Below are positions 11,451-23,030 of a stretch of 64,000 nucleotides of DNA, one piece after another. A program made the translations under genes and the position numbers. Positions within the stretch are counted from its first letter, which is position 1, and every line of letters begins with the position of its first letter. The DNA comes from Ochotona curzoniae (taxonomy: Eukaryota; Chordata; Mammalia; Lagomorpha; Ochotonidae). Below the pieces are notes generated by a model. It was not told where the DNA came from. It ran no database searches and worked only from the letters and a program-made list of their open reading frames with translations. Where the stretch lies: contig NW_024466599.1 of assembly GCF_017591425.1 (NCBI RefSeq), positions 30,806,001-30,870,000 of the forward strand, written 5' to 3'.

Positions 11451-12660
11451 CTGAAAGGAAGGTATAGGTTCCGGGGCTGCCTGTGGTTACCAAGCTCCAT
11501 GAGTGGCCGAGTCCCTCATAAAAGTCTGCATAGTATTTGCAGAAACTTCAAAACAAAGTTACCACACTATGCTGTTTAGGGAGTAATGACAAGAAATAAG
11601 TCTGTCTATGCTTAGTAGAGATGCCTTTTTCCAGTGGTCTGCAGCTCGTTGAGCTCACATGTGCAGAGTGCGCAGGTGGGTGGCTCGGAGAGTGGCCTGG
11701 AGAAAGGTTTCATAACACACCACGTGTAGGTCTGGTCTGGTAGCACTGTATTCACAGGGCTCCCTATGGCCGCATCCAAGATAATTAAGACCATGACATG
11801 AATTCTGCAAGTTTTAAAAGCTAAGGCAACAAACTGATCAGAAAGCAAGGAAATTCTCTTAGTGGACTTTAAGACACAGTGACATTTGAAAGTGGATGAA
11901 AGAGTGAGATAGCCTGTTGTCTTCTTTGAAACAAAGCAAATATATTTTTACTTTTCACACCCTGGGAAAAATCACTTCCTCAACAGCCCTAGCTGTGGTC
12001 TAGACCTAAACAGCAAGTCCTGCACAGAATCTGCAACATCCCCCGAAAAAGTGTATTCAAAGCTCTAGCCCACTCACTTGAACAAACCAGTTCTCTGTGC
12101 ATTCTAATCACACAAGCACTGACTGCCTACCATAAGTTCTGCCTTGTGTGACAAGACACATATGTAACAGTAGTGTTTTAGTCTCACAAGTATATAGCTC
12201 TTGGTAATTAAAAATGTGTCTGCCTGCACACCTGTAATCTCTTTACTATACAACATGGTTGTAGGGCAAGAGGGCATTATAAAACTCAAAAGCAAAAAAT
12301 AAATGAGGCTCAGAAGGCTAGCTGAGCCATGTAGGATGTGTAAGCAGCAGTGCCTGGGCCAGAAGTGCAGCCCAGGGTTCTAACAGAATTTTTTAAGCCT
12401 AAGCTGTAGCTCACACCTGGAAACCAAGGGAACATAAAAAATATCCCCTGGCTTCCATAAACACAAACTTTAACTTATAAGTATGTGAAAAATCTCTAAA
12501 TAAGTGGCTTTTTGTTGCTGTGTAACATTTTTTTGGATCATGAAAACATTTCAGAATCTCATGTAAACCACAGATTCCCTCATAAGGGAAACAGATTTAT
12601 GAACATATACACACAGTGTCCCCTACACCCTCAGGAAGTTTGTGATGTGCATTCAAAACT
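11451..12660. other. Intron, nothing recognised
   Basis: Unique-looking sequence. The small open frames lack homology. Confidence 0.55.
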
Positions 12661-12662
12661 CC

Positions 12663-12925
12663 TGGGGTGGGCCTTCAGCCTAGGATTGGAATTCTCGTGT
12701 CCCACACTGTAGTGTTTGGTTTTGATACTTGACTCCAACTCCTGTCCCCAGCTTCCTGCTAATACATACAGTGGAATGCAGTGGTGACAGCTCAAGGAAA
12801 TGGGCCTTTCACCGATGTGGGAAAACTGGACTGGCTCCCAGCTTTGGCCTGCTCTGGTTTCAGTCCAAGCAGCTGTGAGCACTTGGGGAGTGAACCAGTG
12901 GATGTGAGCTCTGTCTCTTAATGTT
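12663..12925 (+). mobile_element. C-SINE, old and diverged
   Basis: Worn forward copy: CCCCAGCTTCCTGCTAATAC, TTTCACCGATGTGGGAAAAC, CACTTGGGGAGTGAACCAGT, GGATGTGAGCTC. The head is barely recognisable and the tail is lost. Confidence 0.7.
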
Positions 12926-12984
12926 CTTCTTAGAAAACAGGGGCTAATTATTGCTTCTTAAAGCAATTCCTAATACAGGACTTT

Positions 12985-13275
12985 ATACTTAAAAAAAATC
13001 TTTTATGTATCTGAAAGAGTTAGAAGAGAGTTCTTTCATCTGCTGATTCACTCCCCAGATGGCTGTAGTGGCCAGTGCTGGTCCAGGCTGAAGCCAGGAG
13101 CTTCATTCAGACATCCCAAGTAGGTGGCAAAAGTCCAAAGTCTTGGGTCATCTTCTGATGTCCTTTCCAAGCCATTAACAGAGAGCTGGATGGAAAATGG
13201 AGTGGCCAGGACATATCCAGGATGCCAGGCATTGCAGATAGCAGCTTTATCTAGAATGTTGCAATAACAGCTCCA
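12985..13275 (-). mobile_element. C-SINE, old subtype
   Basis: Reverse copy with AAAAAAAATCTTTTATGTAT, CTGCTGATTCACTCCCCAGA, GGCTGAAGCCAGGAGCTTCA and GAGAGCTGGATGGAAAATGG. Confidence 0.8.
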
Positions 13276-14730
13276 AAAGTATTAAATTGAACAAAACGAA
13301 ACCCTTGAGGCATATTTCCCAGACCCAGGTTAAGAATCTGCAGCTGTTTCTTTGCACACAGTAAATGACTTAATAGAGTGTGGTTGGTTATCAGCTGTGT
13401 GTCCTGCTTCATCTGCTTCATGTAACACAGTGATGGGGCTTAGGACACTGCTCATAGAGGGACCCCGGTTTAGAGACAGAACATACCCTGCTGATACCAA
13501 ATTCTTGGTGCAAAAGGAAACACACACACACGCACAGAGATGCAGAGAAAAAAAAGTGCTGGGGCAGCTCCCAATAGAGATCAAGGACCCTCGATGTAGG
13601 ACACAGAGTACCTCTGGACTCTGGGGACACAGTGGAGTTGAGCCTGCAGCTGTTTGAGCTTGACAGGACCACTCTGCCAAGATCGGCCCCAGACAGGCAG
13701 CTGAGGCACTGCCGGCCACAAGGAACTGCCAGTCGTGGGAGGTGGGCTCCTAGAGAGGGGGGTGGGCAGCAGATGAGAGGAGCCTGAGCTGTGCCTGAGT
13801 GGGGAAGCTGAGAACACCTGCATGTGATGGCAGAGTCTCCCTCAGGCCAGCACCTTTCCCTCTAGCAGCCCAAGTGTACTGCAAGGGTCCCCGGCAGAAT
13901 GCCAACTGCAAGCAGGCTTGGGCTCCGTGCTGCAGAAACACCTTTATCATTTACGTTGCTCGTTTCCACTGGGAGATCAAAGTCATTATCATTTTAAGAT
14001 GAGGAAAATAAGAACTCCCCACATTTCTTCCGTTATAAAACTAGCAACTGGAAAGCGCTGTATGCGAACAGGACCTCTCCACCTGAACGCTTCAATCTAG
14101 ATAAGACTTTACAATGCAGTTGCCTCAAAATCCCCAAGGCCCCAATGTTTCCACAGGCGTTTGACCTAATCACACTGAGACATGATGATGTATGGAATCT
14201 CCCAGTCTGCAACTGGTAGACTGTGAAGCAGAGTAGTAAGGATGAAGCTGACCACACCACCATTTAGTGAGTACTGATGTAGGATGAGACTTGGTGTCCT
14301 CAGTCTGACCAATCCTCAAGCTCCCCGCTAAACTCACACTAGAATGCCACACCATTATGGTGCTGGCAAATGACAAGCCAAAGTTGAGGCAAGGTGAGAG
14401 GTAAGAGGCTAACACCTCTGCTATACCATTTTCAGAAAATTACCCTGTTTCTTCCAACAGGTCGGCTACTCCTGAGTACAGGTTCAGCCTCGCTGAATTG
14501 AACATCTCTCCACCCTAGTGTCCGGGGAACCCTCCCTTTTCCTCTGAACTCTACTAAGGTATAACTTTGTTTTGTAAACTCTAAACTGAACTGCTCCTGG
14601 TCAGAACCAGTCACTTCCTTTCCTGTGCCCAGCCTGCAGTTGCACATCTGGCTCTGTCAGAACACAAGTGAATTTTATTTACCTTCCCCCTAGAATCATC
14701 AAGTTTACTACTCAAATGACCTTCAGAGCA
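13276..14730. other. Intron, nothing recognised, locally GC-rich
   Basis: GC content rises around 13.55-13.95 kb but CpG stays sparse, so I do not call an island. Open frames on both strands overlap without homology. Confidence 0.5.
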
Positions 14731-14731
14731 G

Positions 14732-14998
14732 AGAAAGGCATATTTTATATAGAGAGAAAGAGAATCAGGTAGATCCTGATCTGCTACACTTTGCAAATGG
14801 CTGTAATGGCAAGAGCTGAGCTGATCTGAAGCTGTGAGTCAAGAGCTTCTTTGGCTCTCCCAGACTAGGGAGAGGGCCATCCCCAGTCCCAGCAGGGAGC
14901 TGGATCAGAAGTGAAGCAACTGGGACATGAACCAGTACCCATATGGGATGCTGGCAACAGTGGGCAGATTAGCTTGCTACAATACCATAACAGCCCCA
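14732..14998 (-). mobile_element. C-SINE, old subtype
   Basis: Reverse copy: GAGAGAAAGAGAATCAGG, GCTGAGCTGATCTGAAGC, AGCAGGGAGCTGGATCAGAA, CCCATATGGGATGCTGGCAA and head ACCATAACAGCCCC. Confidence 0.8.
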
Positions 14999-15084
14999 GA
15001 AACAAGGTTTTTATAATTCTTTATCACGGAGCACATAGGACAGGAGCTAAGAGTATGTCCCAGCATCCAGAAGACCTTATTAAA

Positions 15085-15270
15085 TCTAAGCCCTGACACT
15101 AGTGCATGGACCTTAGACAAACAATTAAGACTCCTACATTTTTGTCTTCCAGATAATGGGGAAAGAGTACTTGCCTAACAGGACTCTGGGAAAACTTGAA
15201 TAAAATAATGTGTGTCAGACACAATTCCTACTAAACAGGATATGATCAATAATTGGTAGCTACCATCAAA
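15085..15270 (+). mobile_element. MIR
   Basis: Forward MIR: CATGGACCTTAGACAAACAA, TTTGTCTTCCAGATAATGGG, AACTTGAATAAAATAATGTG, GTGTCAGACACAATTCC, ending TTGGTAGCTACCATC. Confidence 0.65.
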
Positions 15271-15957
15271 TCTAGCAGATAGGTTAACTCAAAGACTTAA
15301 ACCCTTTATGGACACACGCAGAACCTGTTTTTTCCCAGTGTTCTGTTTCAGCCAGTGACCAAGGAAAACAGAGCCCCGCTGTACCCTACAGACCCCAAGT
15401 GCTCACAAAGGCCCGCCTTTCTCCAGCCCTTCCTGAAAGAGCTGGAAAGGAAAGAGGGAGGTTTAAGTTTCCTTAGGGCCTTTTGACTTGTTCAGGAGAG
15501 ACCCACTGGCTTTTTTCCCTATGTCCAGGGCCCAAGTCTATTTTCTGTTGATTCCATGCCATAACAAGATTTTTTCCTTTTGTTGTATGTGGTTCAAAGT
15601 TTCAAATCTTGCCTTCAGGAAAACAAGAACATGAGTGGGTATATTTACATGCATAAAAGAGGGAAACCACTAAAAAATAAAGCTTGTACCCAGTGAGTTT
15701 GAAAAAGCAAACCATGTCCAATGCCTATGAAATATGTCTTTGTTATGAAACTGAAGTCCCTCTTCCACATTCTCAGGTGAGCTCAGCGAGGAGTTGCCAG
15801 ATTCCCTGTTTATCCCTCCTGTACCAATATTCAGTTCAAAGGCTTGATCTACCCTCATTTGGACAAACTAGCCTAGCACTTACTGCAGTGTTGCCTTCTT
15901 CATAACTCATGGCTTTCCTTAAATATTTTTCTTGGAAAGTAATGGGCTCAAGACTTT

Positions 15958-16182
15958 TTGAAATTTTTATTTCATTTTATTTACTTGAAAGGCAAACAGA
16001 GAGAGGCCTCTCATCAGTTATTTCAGGGAGTCACAGACCTGCCCATCACCTGCTGACTCCCAGGATACCCATCAGCAGGAAACTGGAATCAGAAATGGAG
16101 CCTGGATTCAAACCCAGGTTCTCCAGTAAGAGATATGAGCATCCAAGGTGGTATAACTACTAGGCCAAATGTCTACTCCTTT
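15958..16182 (-). mobile_element. C-SINE, shortened
   Basis: Reverse copy with TTTTATTTACTTGAAAGGCA at the tail side and ACTAGGCCAAATGTCTACTC at the head side. It is about 100 bases shorter than usual, with the middle deleted. Confidence 0.7.
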
Positions 16183-16185
16183 GTT

Positions 16186-17830
16186 CCTTTTTTTAAGAGC
16201 AGACAGTACTTAGGCAAATATATGTATATTTTTACCACTTATGGACAACAAAATAAACATTTCTGCAGAAGGTATAGCCCCTTTTTCTAACTCTGTCTAC
16301 TGGCAAACTCAAGGCAGCAACTGCTCTTTGCAAATTAATATTAATGAGCATATTAAATTTTTTTGTGAATAAATACTAACAATAAGCCACAACAGAGCAT
16401 ATGAAAACTATAATGCGTGTCCACTTGGGACAAGACTAACCACAGAGCCAAAGTCTTAGAAGACACACCCATATCAGGTCACTTCCACTTGGCCTCACAG
16501 TTCCCAAGGCTTTGTCAAGTCTGTTGACTCCCGGCTGTGAGAATGCTGAGCTGGAATCAGCCTGTGTTACCTCGACGTCCCTACACTTGCTGCTGTAAGA
16601 AGGCGGCAAGGACAAAGGTCACGGATATAGTGGCCAAGGTGACATGCAGTCATCCTTAGAGTGCTAGGAACCAAAGTGAGGGGGAATTCTTCAAGTGGGG
16701 AGAGCTCTGTTTTCACTTTAAAAAGCTCTGAACCACACATTTTAGTTACTGGGAATTACAAATTCCTTCAATAAATGATAGGTTGCATGACTGTTGAATG
16801 TTAATCCTTGATTATGTGAAGATACAAACACATCAGGATGAAGTATGAAAATTACACCTCATCTGAAATTTCATTTAAGTCTTTCATTCTTCTCTTCTCA
16901 AACAACAGCAAATATGATTGGAAACGAGCTTTCCAGATTCCACTCAAATGTTTTGGACAGCTGGAAAGCAGGTTTTCTTCTGGAACACCAACGTGCAGGA
17001 TACCTTAACAATAATTCTCCTACTCTGGGAAAAGTACGAACAAAACTTTATAGCCACATACGCAGACATTAGAAGTTCCACAGAAGAAAAGGAAACTATC
17101 AATATTAGTCTTTACCTAAAGGAAAAACAGTGTTATAGAAGATGAAAAAACATATAAAGAGCTATCATAACACACATAAAATTTTTCCTAATCAAATGGA
17201 AGTAACCACTAAATTTCACTGGAAATCTTGGCACAATCTCGCCTGTCAGTCCAGCTGTGGGTCTCCTCTCTGATGTTGGTTCAATGAGTAACTGGGTCTA
17301 CTGGTCTCCAGCAACAACTGGAAAAGCATTCTGCATCTGTTCTAGGGGATCTTGGGATGGGGTGAGACACATATAGGTAGGGGCTGAGGATGGCAGCTTC
17401 TACAGACTGAGTAAAAGCACTGCACAAAACCCCTCAAGATGTCACTCCCCTGGCTTCCCAAATGACCAAATGACTCTCGGGGTCCACAAATTTGTCCTAG
17501 GGGCTGAAGGCAGTCACTAGCGACAGCATGTCTTCTCTCCTGACAGGAAGTGAATGCGCCGGACCATGAGTCTTCAGCAGGGAAGTCTCCTTTTGGTGTT
17601 GGTCACTATTCAAAGGCCAAGTTTTCAGAATGATTTTAATACAGAAGGAACTCACCCCACTACGCTTTAGAGCAAGTGTTTCCATATTTATAGCAAGCGA
17701 TTTTCCTATTAAAAAGCACAGGCCTGAGATGTCAATTTAAGAAGCTGTACAAGGTAAAGACAGAATTTACCCAGTTTTCTTTTCTAAATCCTATCACATG
17801 ATTGGGGAGAAGGTTTAAAAAGAAATTTTA
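16186..17830. other. Intron, nothing recognised
   Basis: Open frames at 16845-17145 on the plus strand show no known domain and no convincing splice pair. Confidence 0.5.
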
Positions 17831-18154
17831 GGGCCTGGCACAGTAGCCTAGTGGCTAAAGTCCTTGCTTTGCATGCACCGAGATCCCATATGGATGCCGA
17901 TTCTCATCCTGGCAGTCCAGTTGTCTATCCAGCTCCCTGCTTGTGGCCTGGGAAAATAATCGAGGATGAACCAAGGCCTTAAGACATTACACTCGTGTGG
18001 GAGACCAAGAAGAGGCTCTTGTCTCCTGGCTTCAGATTGGCTCCGCTCTGGGCGTTGTGGCTGCTCAGGGAGTGAACCATCGGACGGAAGATCTTTATCG
18101 CTGTCTCTCCTTCTCTCTGTATACCTGACTTTCCAATAAAAATAAAATAAATCT
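17831..18154 (+). mobile_element. C-SINE, pika-type, first of three in a row
   Basis: GGGCCTGGCACAGTAGCCTA head, GTGGCTAAAGTCCTTGCTTT, tail CTGACTTTCCAATAAAAATA followed at once by the head of the next copy. Confidence 0.95.
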
Positions 18155-18155
18155 T

Positions 18156-18485
18156 GGGCCTGGCATGGTAGCCTAGTGGCTAAAATCCTCACCTTGCACA
18201 CACCAGGATCCCATGTGGGCACCAGTTCTAATCCTGGCAGCCCCGCTTCCCATCCAGCTCCCTGCTTGTGGCATGGGAAAGCAGTCAAGGATAGCCCAAA
18301 AACTTGGGAACCTGCACCCATTTGGGAGACCTGAAAGAGGCTCCTGGCTTCAGATCAGCTCAGCTCCAGCTGTTGCAGTGGCTTAGGGAGTTCATCATTA
18401 GAAGCAAGATCTTTCTCTCTGTCTCTCCTCCTCTCTGTATATATGACTTTCCAATCAAAAAATCTTCTAAAAATTTTTTTAAAAA
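18156..18485 (+). mobile_element. C-SINE, pika-type, second of three
   Basis: GGGCCTGGCATGGTAGCCTA head begins one base after the tail of the previous copy. It ends TATATGACTTTCCAATCAAA plus an A/T-rich tail. Confidence 0.95.
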
Positions 18486-18546
18486 GCTATTTTTAGTTTT
18501 GATTTTTCAGCTTTCAAATATCCTAGAACAAAGATGTCTACTGCCA

Positions 18547-18891
18547 GGCCGGCGCGATAACATAGTGGTTAAAGTCCTTGCCTTACACATGCCGGGTTTC
18601 CATGTAGGCACCGGGTTCCCATGTGGGCCCAGGTTCTAATCCTGGCGGCCCCTGCTTCCCTTCCAGCTCCCTGCCTATGGCCTGGGAAATCAGTCAAGTA
18701 CAGCCCAAAGCCTTGGGACACTGCACGCGCGTGGGAGACTCAGAAGAGCTCCTGGCTCCTGGCTTCGGATTGGCTCAGTTTCAGCTGTTGCGGTCGCTTG
18801 GGGAGTGAATCATCGGATGGAAGATCTTCCTCTCTGTCTCTTCTCTCTGAATATCCGCTTTTCCAATAAAGATAAATATCTTAAAAAAAAA
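18547..18891 (+). mobile_element. C-SINE, third of three, with exact target-site duplication
   Basis: AAGATGTCTACTGCCA at 18531-18546 is repeated at 18892-18907. Between them lies a full copy with CpG-rich text (GGCCGGCGCGATAACATAGT, GCACGCGCGTGGGAGA). A duplicated 5' segment is seen: two GCCGGGTTTCCATG/ACCGGGTTCCCATG units sit in tandem at about 18590-18625. Confidence 0.95.
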
Positions 18892-19027
18892 AAGATGTCT
18901 ACTGCCACATGAAACGCAAGTTTCTCATTCTGGCATGCAAAATAGCTTAAATGTAGCTCAACAGATCAGACAAACCACGGGTGCCAAGTAAACCTTTCTT
19001 TGGCCAAATGTTTTTGATTTTTCAAAA

Positions 19028-19420
19028 CACTATTTTTATTTGAAAAGGAGATTTACAGTGAGGGATAGAGAGAGAGACGAGGGAGAGAGGACCAGTTCTC
19101 TTATGGGATGCTAGCAGCACAGCTGGAGGCTTACCCTGGAAGCCACAGCACCAGCTGTTTTTCAACTTGAAAGGTAAAGAGACAAATCTCCCATCTTCTT
19201 GTTCAGTTCCCAAAGGCCAACAACAGCCGGGGCAGGGACAGACCAAAGCAAGGAGCCAGGAACTCAATCTGGGTCTCCCACATGGGTAGAGGAAATCTAG
19301 CCACTTGAGCCATCATCGGCTGCCCAACAGGGTACATATTACAGAATTGGGAGCAGAGCCAGAATATGAACCAGGCATTCCAAAGCAAGACCTTACATGC
19401 TATGCCAACCCTCAGCCCCT
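19028..19420 (-). mobile_element. Two partial C-SINEs, same orientation, composite
   Basis: A first tail-side piece (TTTTTATTTGAAAAGGAGAT, GATAGAGAGAGAGACGAGG) stops near 19155. A second tail-to-head piece then starts near 19160 (AACTTGAAAGGTAAAGAGAC) and runs through CAAGGAGCCAGGAACTCAAT and GGTCTCCCACATGGG to a worn head. Its older interior has a different lineage from the 18 kb trio. Confidence 0.65.
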
Positions 19421-19654
19421 AGTTTAACTCTTCAGGTGAGTACCTCTGAAACACTCTATTAAAATCTTACAACACCTAAGCATCATGTCAGTCAAGTGAG
19501 TATTCAATATGGTGCTAATTTTAAAAATAAGCACTTTCAAATATGAACAAGTATGTTCATTTCCTTTTGAGAAAAATTAACTCCATTTCTGAAAGATTAT
19601 AATATCCCTAATGAAAGCTAAGGAAGAAAAAGAAGGGAAGGGATGGGATGCTCC

Positions 19655-19760
19655 ACGGCAGGCAGTGTGCTAAGTCCTTTCAAATAATTTATCTCATCTT
19701 AGTATTCAGATAAGCCCCTTGAAATAAATATAGGCTACTATGTAAATACCAAGAGATAAA
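19655..19760 (-). mobile_element. MIR fragment
   Basis: Reverse MIR end: GGCAGTGTGCTAAGTCCTTT, AATAATTTATCTCATCTTAG. Confidence 0.65.
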
Positions 19761-20539
19761 TGTTTTCACTCTAGAGGGTTTAGTGGGAACATGTACAGAA
19801 TGATGTTACCAAATAAAATGCAATCATAACCAAATAAAGTGCCTGGTATCACTTTCTTTGTCTTGTGGTCATAGAAACAATCCTTTATGAGCAACTTATC
19901 CCACTAATTCCAGTGGTTAGCACTCATATTTTCAGATCTCATATACAATAAATTTGTAAGTTAAATATGTTACCTACTGTACTAGCTGGAATTTAGCAAA
20001 ACAAAGTTCAATTATTTACAATGGATAAATCTTTCAGGAGGGTAAATTGGTCACTAGAACTTGGATTCAAATTCGTCCACTCTGTTACAGTTCTTGTAGC
20101 ATAGCCTTCAACCAAGTTATGAAGAAGTTATGAAATATATAGATTATATAAAGCTTATAAATGTAATGTATTAGCTCCCTCTCTCACACACATACCCCAG
20201 ATTCCCTAAGGACTCACAGTGTCCTTGCTGTTTTCTATCCATATTGACCAGTTCAGGTCATAACATTTCCAATTACATAAAATAATACTTACAGGCAAGT
20301 TCAAAATGCCCAAGAATAAAGATATTTAATATTTACAGTGACAAGAAAAATCACATACAATTCAGGATGTTGACAAAGTCATCACAGGCTCAGGGAAAAA
20401 AACGACATGTGTCACGCCATGTTGTGGGACTACCCTGGGGAAGTGAAACCTGCTGTAAAGCAGGCACACACACTTACAGGATTTCCTTTGTGTCTGTTAA
20501 GTCAGGCTACATTTAAAGCATCCTCAAATTAAAATATTA

Positions 20540-20670
20540 GCATCTATCAATGTGGCCGGGGGCAAGTTACATAATGTCCTTTTGCAACCTCATCTGGAAA
20601 GTGGTATTAGAATAAGTGATCTCCAAAGTCCCTGTTGATAACAAAATCCTGTAATTCAATGGACATTTAA
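20540..20670 (+). mobile_element. MIR fragment
   Basis: GGGCAAGTTACATAATGTCC, CAACCTCATCTGGAAAGTGG, TATTAGAATAAGTGATC matches the MIR core in forward orientation. Confidence 0.65.
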
Positions 20671-20679
20671 GCATTCCAG

Positions 20680-21610
20680 GCAGATAACTATCTTTTTTTA
20701 TTTTAAAATATCTTTATGACCTCTCTTGACATGTTCCACTGCTTAATCTCATAATAATACTGATGCTGATAATAAAAGTTTTATGTCTAACGCTAACCAC
20801 ACTCCTCCACTCTACAGTTGCAGCCAATTTTCTCTAGTTTGAGCCTCTGTGGAGTTGCCGAACAAATGACCAGTGTTTTCTACACACAGGAAAACCCTTC
20901 ATTAACCATATTGGAATCCTGTCATTAAGCACCCCTTACTCTTCCCTTCCGCAGGCTACGACTACCCTGACTCCTTTAATCATGTAGAACCTTTTCTCTA
21001 GAATTTGGCTAATTATTTTCCCTTTACAGAGAATTAAATGAATCCTCTCAATACCATCAGCTCAAACAAGTATGGGTGCTACTGCCTGGATGAGAGAAAT
21101 CTGAGCATTTCTTTTAATATGATTGCTCTGCAGCTATTGCAATTTGTTTTTTGCTAAAGCTAATTAATGCCCTTAATTACCCTTCTCATGTTTCACAGCA
21201 ACACTCCAAGCTAAGATCAGAAAGAATGAATTTTTAAAACCATAAAGTACAAGGAAAGTTTCGAAAAATTCTAGGAAATTACATTTTGCTTTTCCTAGAA
21301 AAACAGCACAAAACAGGCAGGGATACTGAGATATTGGGAATAGACTGGGAAAGTTGTTTTTTCTTCCTCATGTGAAGATGGTAATTAGGTAAACTGAGTC
21401 ATATTTTAACCTGTAGCATCTCCAACGATTGCCAGGCTGGTTTTAAACACCTTCAGGGGAAGCACTGCCTCCATGACCATGTTTAGTCTGCCACAGTTAG
21501 AATGTACTTTGGTATAATTAGACTCTTTCTTGCTGCAACTTAATTTTGTTTTTCTGGTTCTACATGCCAGGAAAATAAATGGATCTGTGCCGAAAAGACT
21601 TGTGTGCAGA
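20680..21610. other. Intron, nothing recognised
   Basis: AT-rich unique-looking sequence with no coding or repeat signal I can name. Confidence 0.5.
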
Positions 21611-22152
21611 ATGTATTCAAAATAATAAGCAAACAAACAACCTAATTTTTAAAAATGGGTCAAAGCCTTGAAAAAGACACTTGAGCAAAGACATGGATGG
21701 GAAAAAAATAATCACCACACATGTAAAACTCCTCAACACTTTGTCGTTAAGGAAGTCCAAATAAAAACGCCAAGAAGATACCATTACATTCTTCCTAGAA
21801 AGGTTAAAATTGAAAAGGCTGAGCAAACAAAATGCTGGCTAGGATATGGAACAATTGGAACCAATATCCTGCTGGAATGAATGCAAAATGCTATAATCAC
21901 TTCAAAAAACAACTTGGGAATTTGTTTTTAAAAGTTAACTGCACACAGCCCACCCATTCCCTTCTCATGTGTTCAGCTTAGAGAAATGAAAGTCTACCAT
22001 AAAAACTTGCACTGAAAGTCCTCAGCAACTTCTGCAACAGCCTAACTTGGACACAGCACACATGTTCATCAGCAGGTGTGTATGCAAGTGACCTGGGCTG
22101 CATTCATAACTGAATACTACTTGAGAATAAAAAAGAACAAACTACTAATACA

Positions 22153-22233
22153 AGGGGACTTCAAAAGTTGTGGAACATGGAATTTAAAAGTAAGTTTATC
22201 TTTGTACAAAAAATGTGGAAGTGCATTTTAAAA
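22153..22233. mobile_element. Partial MITE-like element inside the L1
   Basis: Starts GGGGACTTCAAAAGTTGTGG, then GGAATTTAAAAGTAAGTTTA and TTTGTACAAAAAATG. It is one half of the same family as the complete element that follows. Confidence 0.55.
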
Positions 22234-22234
22234 A

Positions 22235-22355
22235 GGGGTCTTCAAAAGGTTATGGGAAATATACATTATTTTTAAAAATGCATGGATTTTTATTTTTCTT
22301 GTACTAAAACAAACCTTTTAATTCAATTTTCCATGAGCTTTTTGAAACACTACCC
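22235..22355. mobile_element. MITE-like element with terminal inverted repeats
   Basis: Left end GGGGTCTTCAAAAGGTTATG, right end CCATGAGCTTTTTGAAACAC then TACCC. They pair as imperfect inverted repeats of about 25 bases around a 120-bp body. No transposase frame is present. It resembles mariner/Tc1-derived mini-elements; the exact family is not assigned. Confidence 0.65.
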
Positions 22356-22924
22356 ATGTATATATAACAATATGGCTGAATCAAAAAATACATTATGCTC
22401 TATGAAGACTTGACAAAATACAATGAATGAATGCATACTGTACGATTCCTTTATAGAAAATTCAAGGAAATGCAAATGGTCTGTGATATAACACAGAACA
22501 GTCATTGCCAGATGATTAAGGCGTGGGAGGTAGGGGAAAGGGAGGTTGGATAAGGATTAAAAGGATGATAGACATGGTCACTATCTTGACAGTGCTGATG
22601 GTTTTATGGGTATATAAACTTATCAAATTGCACACTTGAAACATCTGCACTTTACTTACTGCCAACTATACGTCCATAAAGTTGTTTTTAAAGAAACAAC
22701 TCATATACATTACAAAAGTTAAGTTATACATCCGGTCTTGTTTTCTCTTCTAAGCCTCTATCTCCAAAACATTCCCTGTTTTCCTTCAACTAAATAAGCT
22801 CAGCTATTTCCTTCCAATGTTTATGGCCAGATTTAACTTGTTGTGTTCGCTTAAAAAAAATTAAGAAAGGCATCCTAAGAATTCATCATGTAAAAATGTA
22901 AAAAATAAAACCAAAAATACACCT

Positions 22925-23030
22925 TCTACTATCCCTTTAGACAGGCTCAGGGGGAAGAAGTGCCCTAGCTTACAAAGAGCAAAAATGGGCAAAAATCAGT
23001 TCTATCTGACTCCAGACTTTGTGTTAGTTG
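22925..23030 (-). mobile_element. MIR fragment
   Basis: Reverse pattern CAGGGGGAAGAAGTGCCCTA then AGTTCTATCTGACTCCAGAC, the usual MIR 5' end in reverse. Confidence 0.5.

Larger units (their letters stand above)
21612..22690 (+). mobile_element. LINE-1 3' end (old L1M-type), decayed
   Basis: It follows the end of L1 ORF2 and the 3' UTR in order: TTTTTAAAAATGGGTCAAAG, TAAGGAAGTCCAAATAAAAA, AAGATACCATTACATTC, GGATATGGAACAATTGGAAC, CTGGAATGAATGCAAAATGC, ATGTTCATCAGCAGGTG, GAATACTACTTGAGAATAAA, then GTACGATTCCTTTATAG and the terminal ACTTACTGCCAACTATACGT. Frames are broken throughout and it is interrupted by the inverted-repeat elements at 22153-22355. Confidence 0.85.

Noticed and set aside
13550..13950. 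GC-rich block as a possible CpG island or promoter
   Set aside because: CpG dinucleotides are sparse, with no start-site signals. It is only locally GC-rich.
17831..18485. tRNA-like heads of the C-SINEs as tRNA genes
   Set aside because: The A and B box-like text is the SINE promoter, but no cloverleaf with intact arms and no anticodon stem can be drawn.
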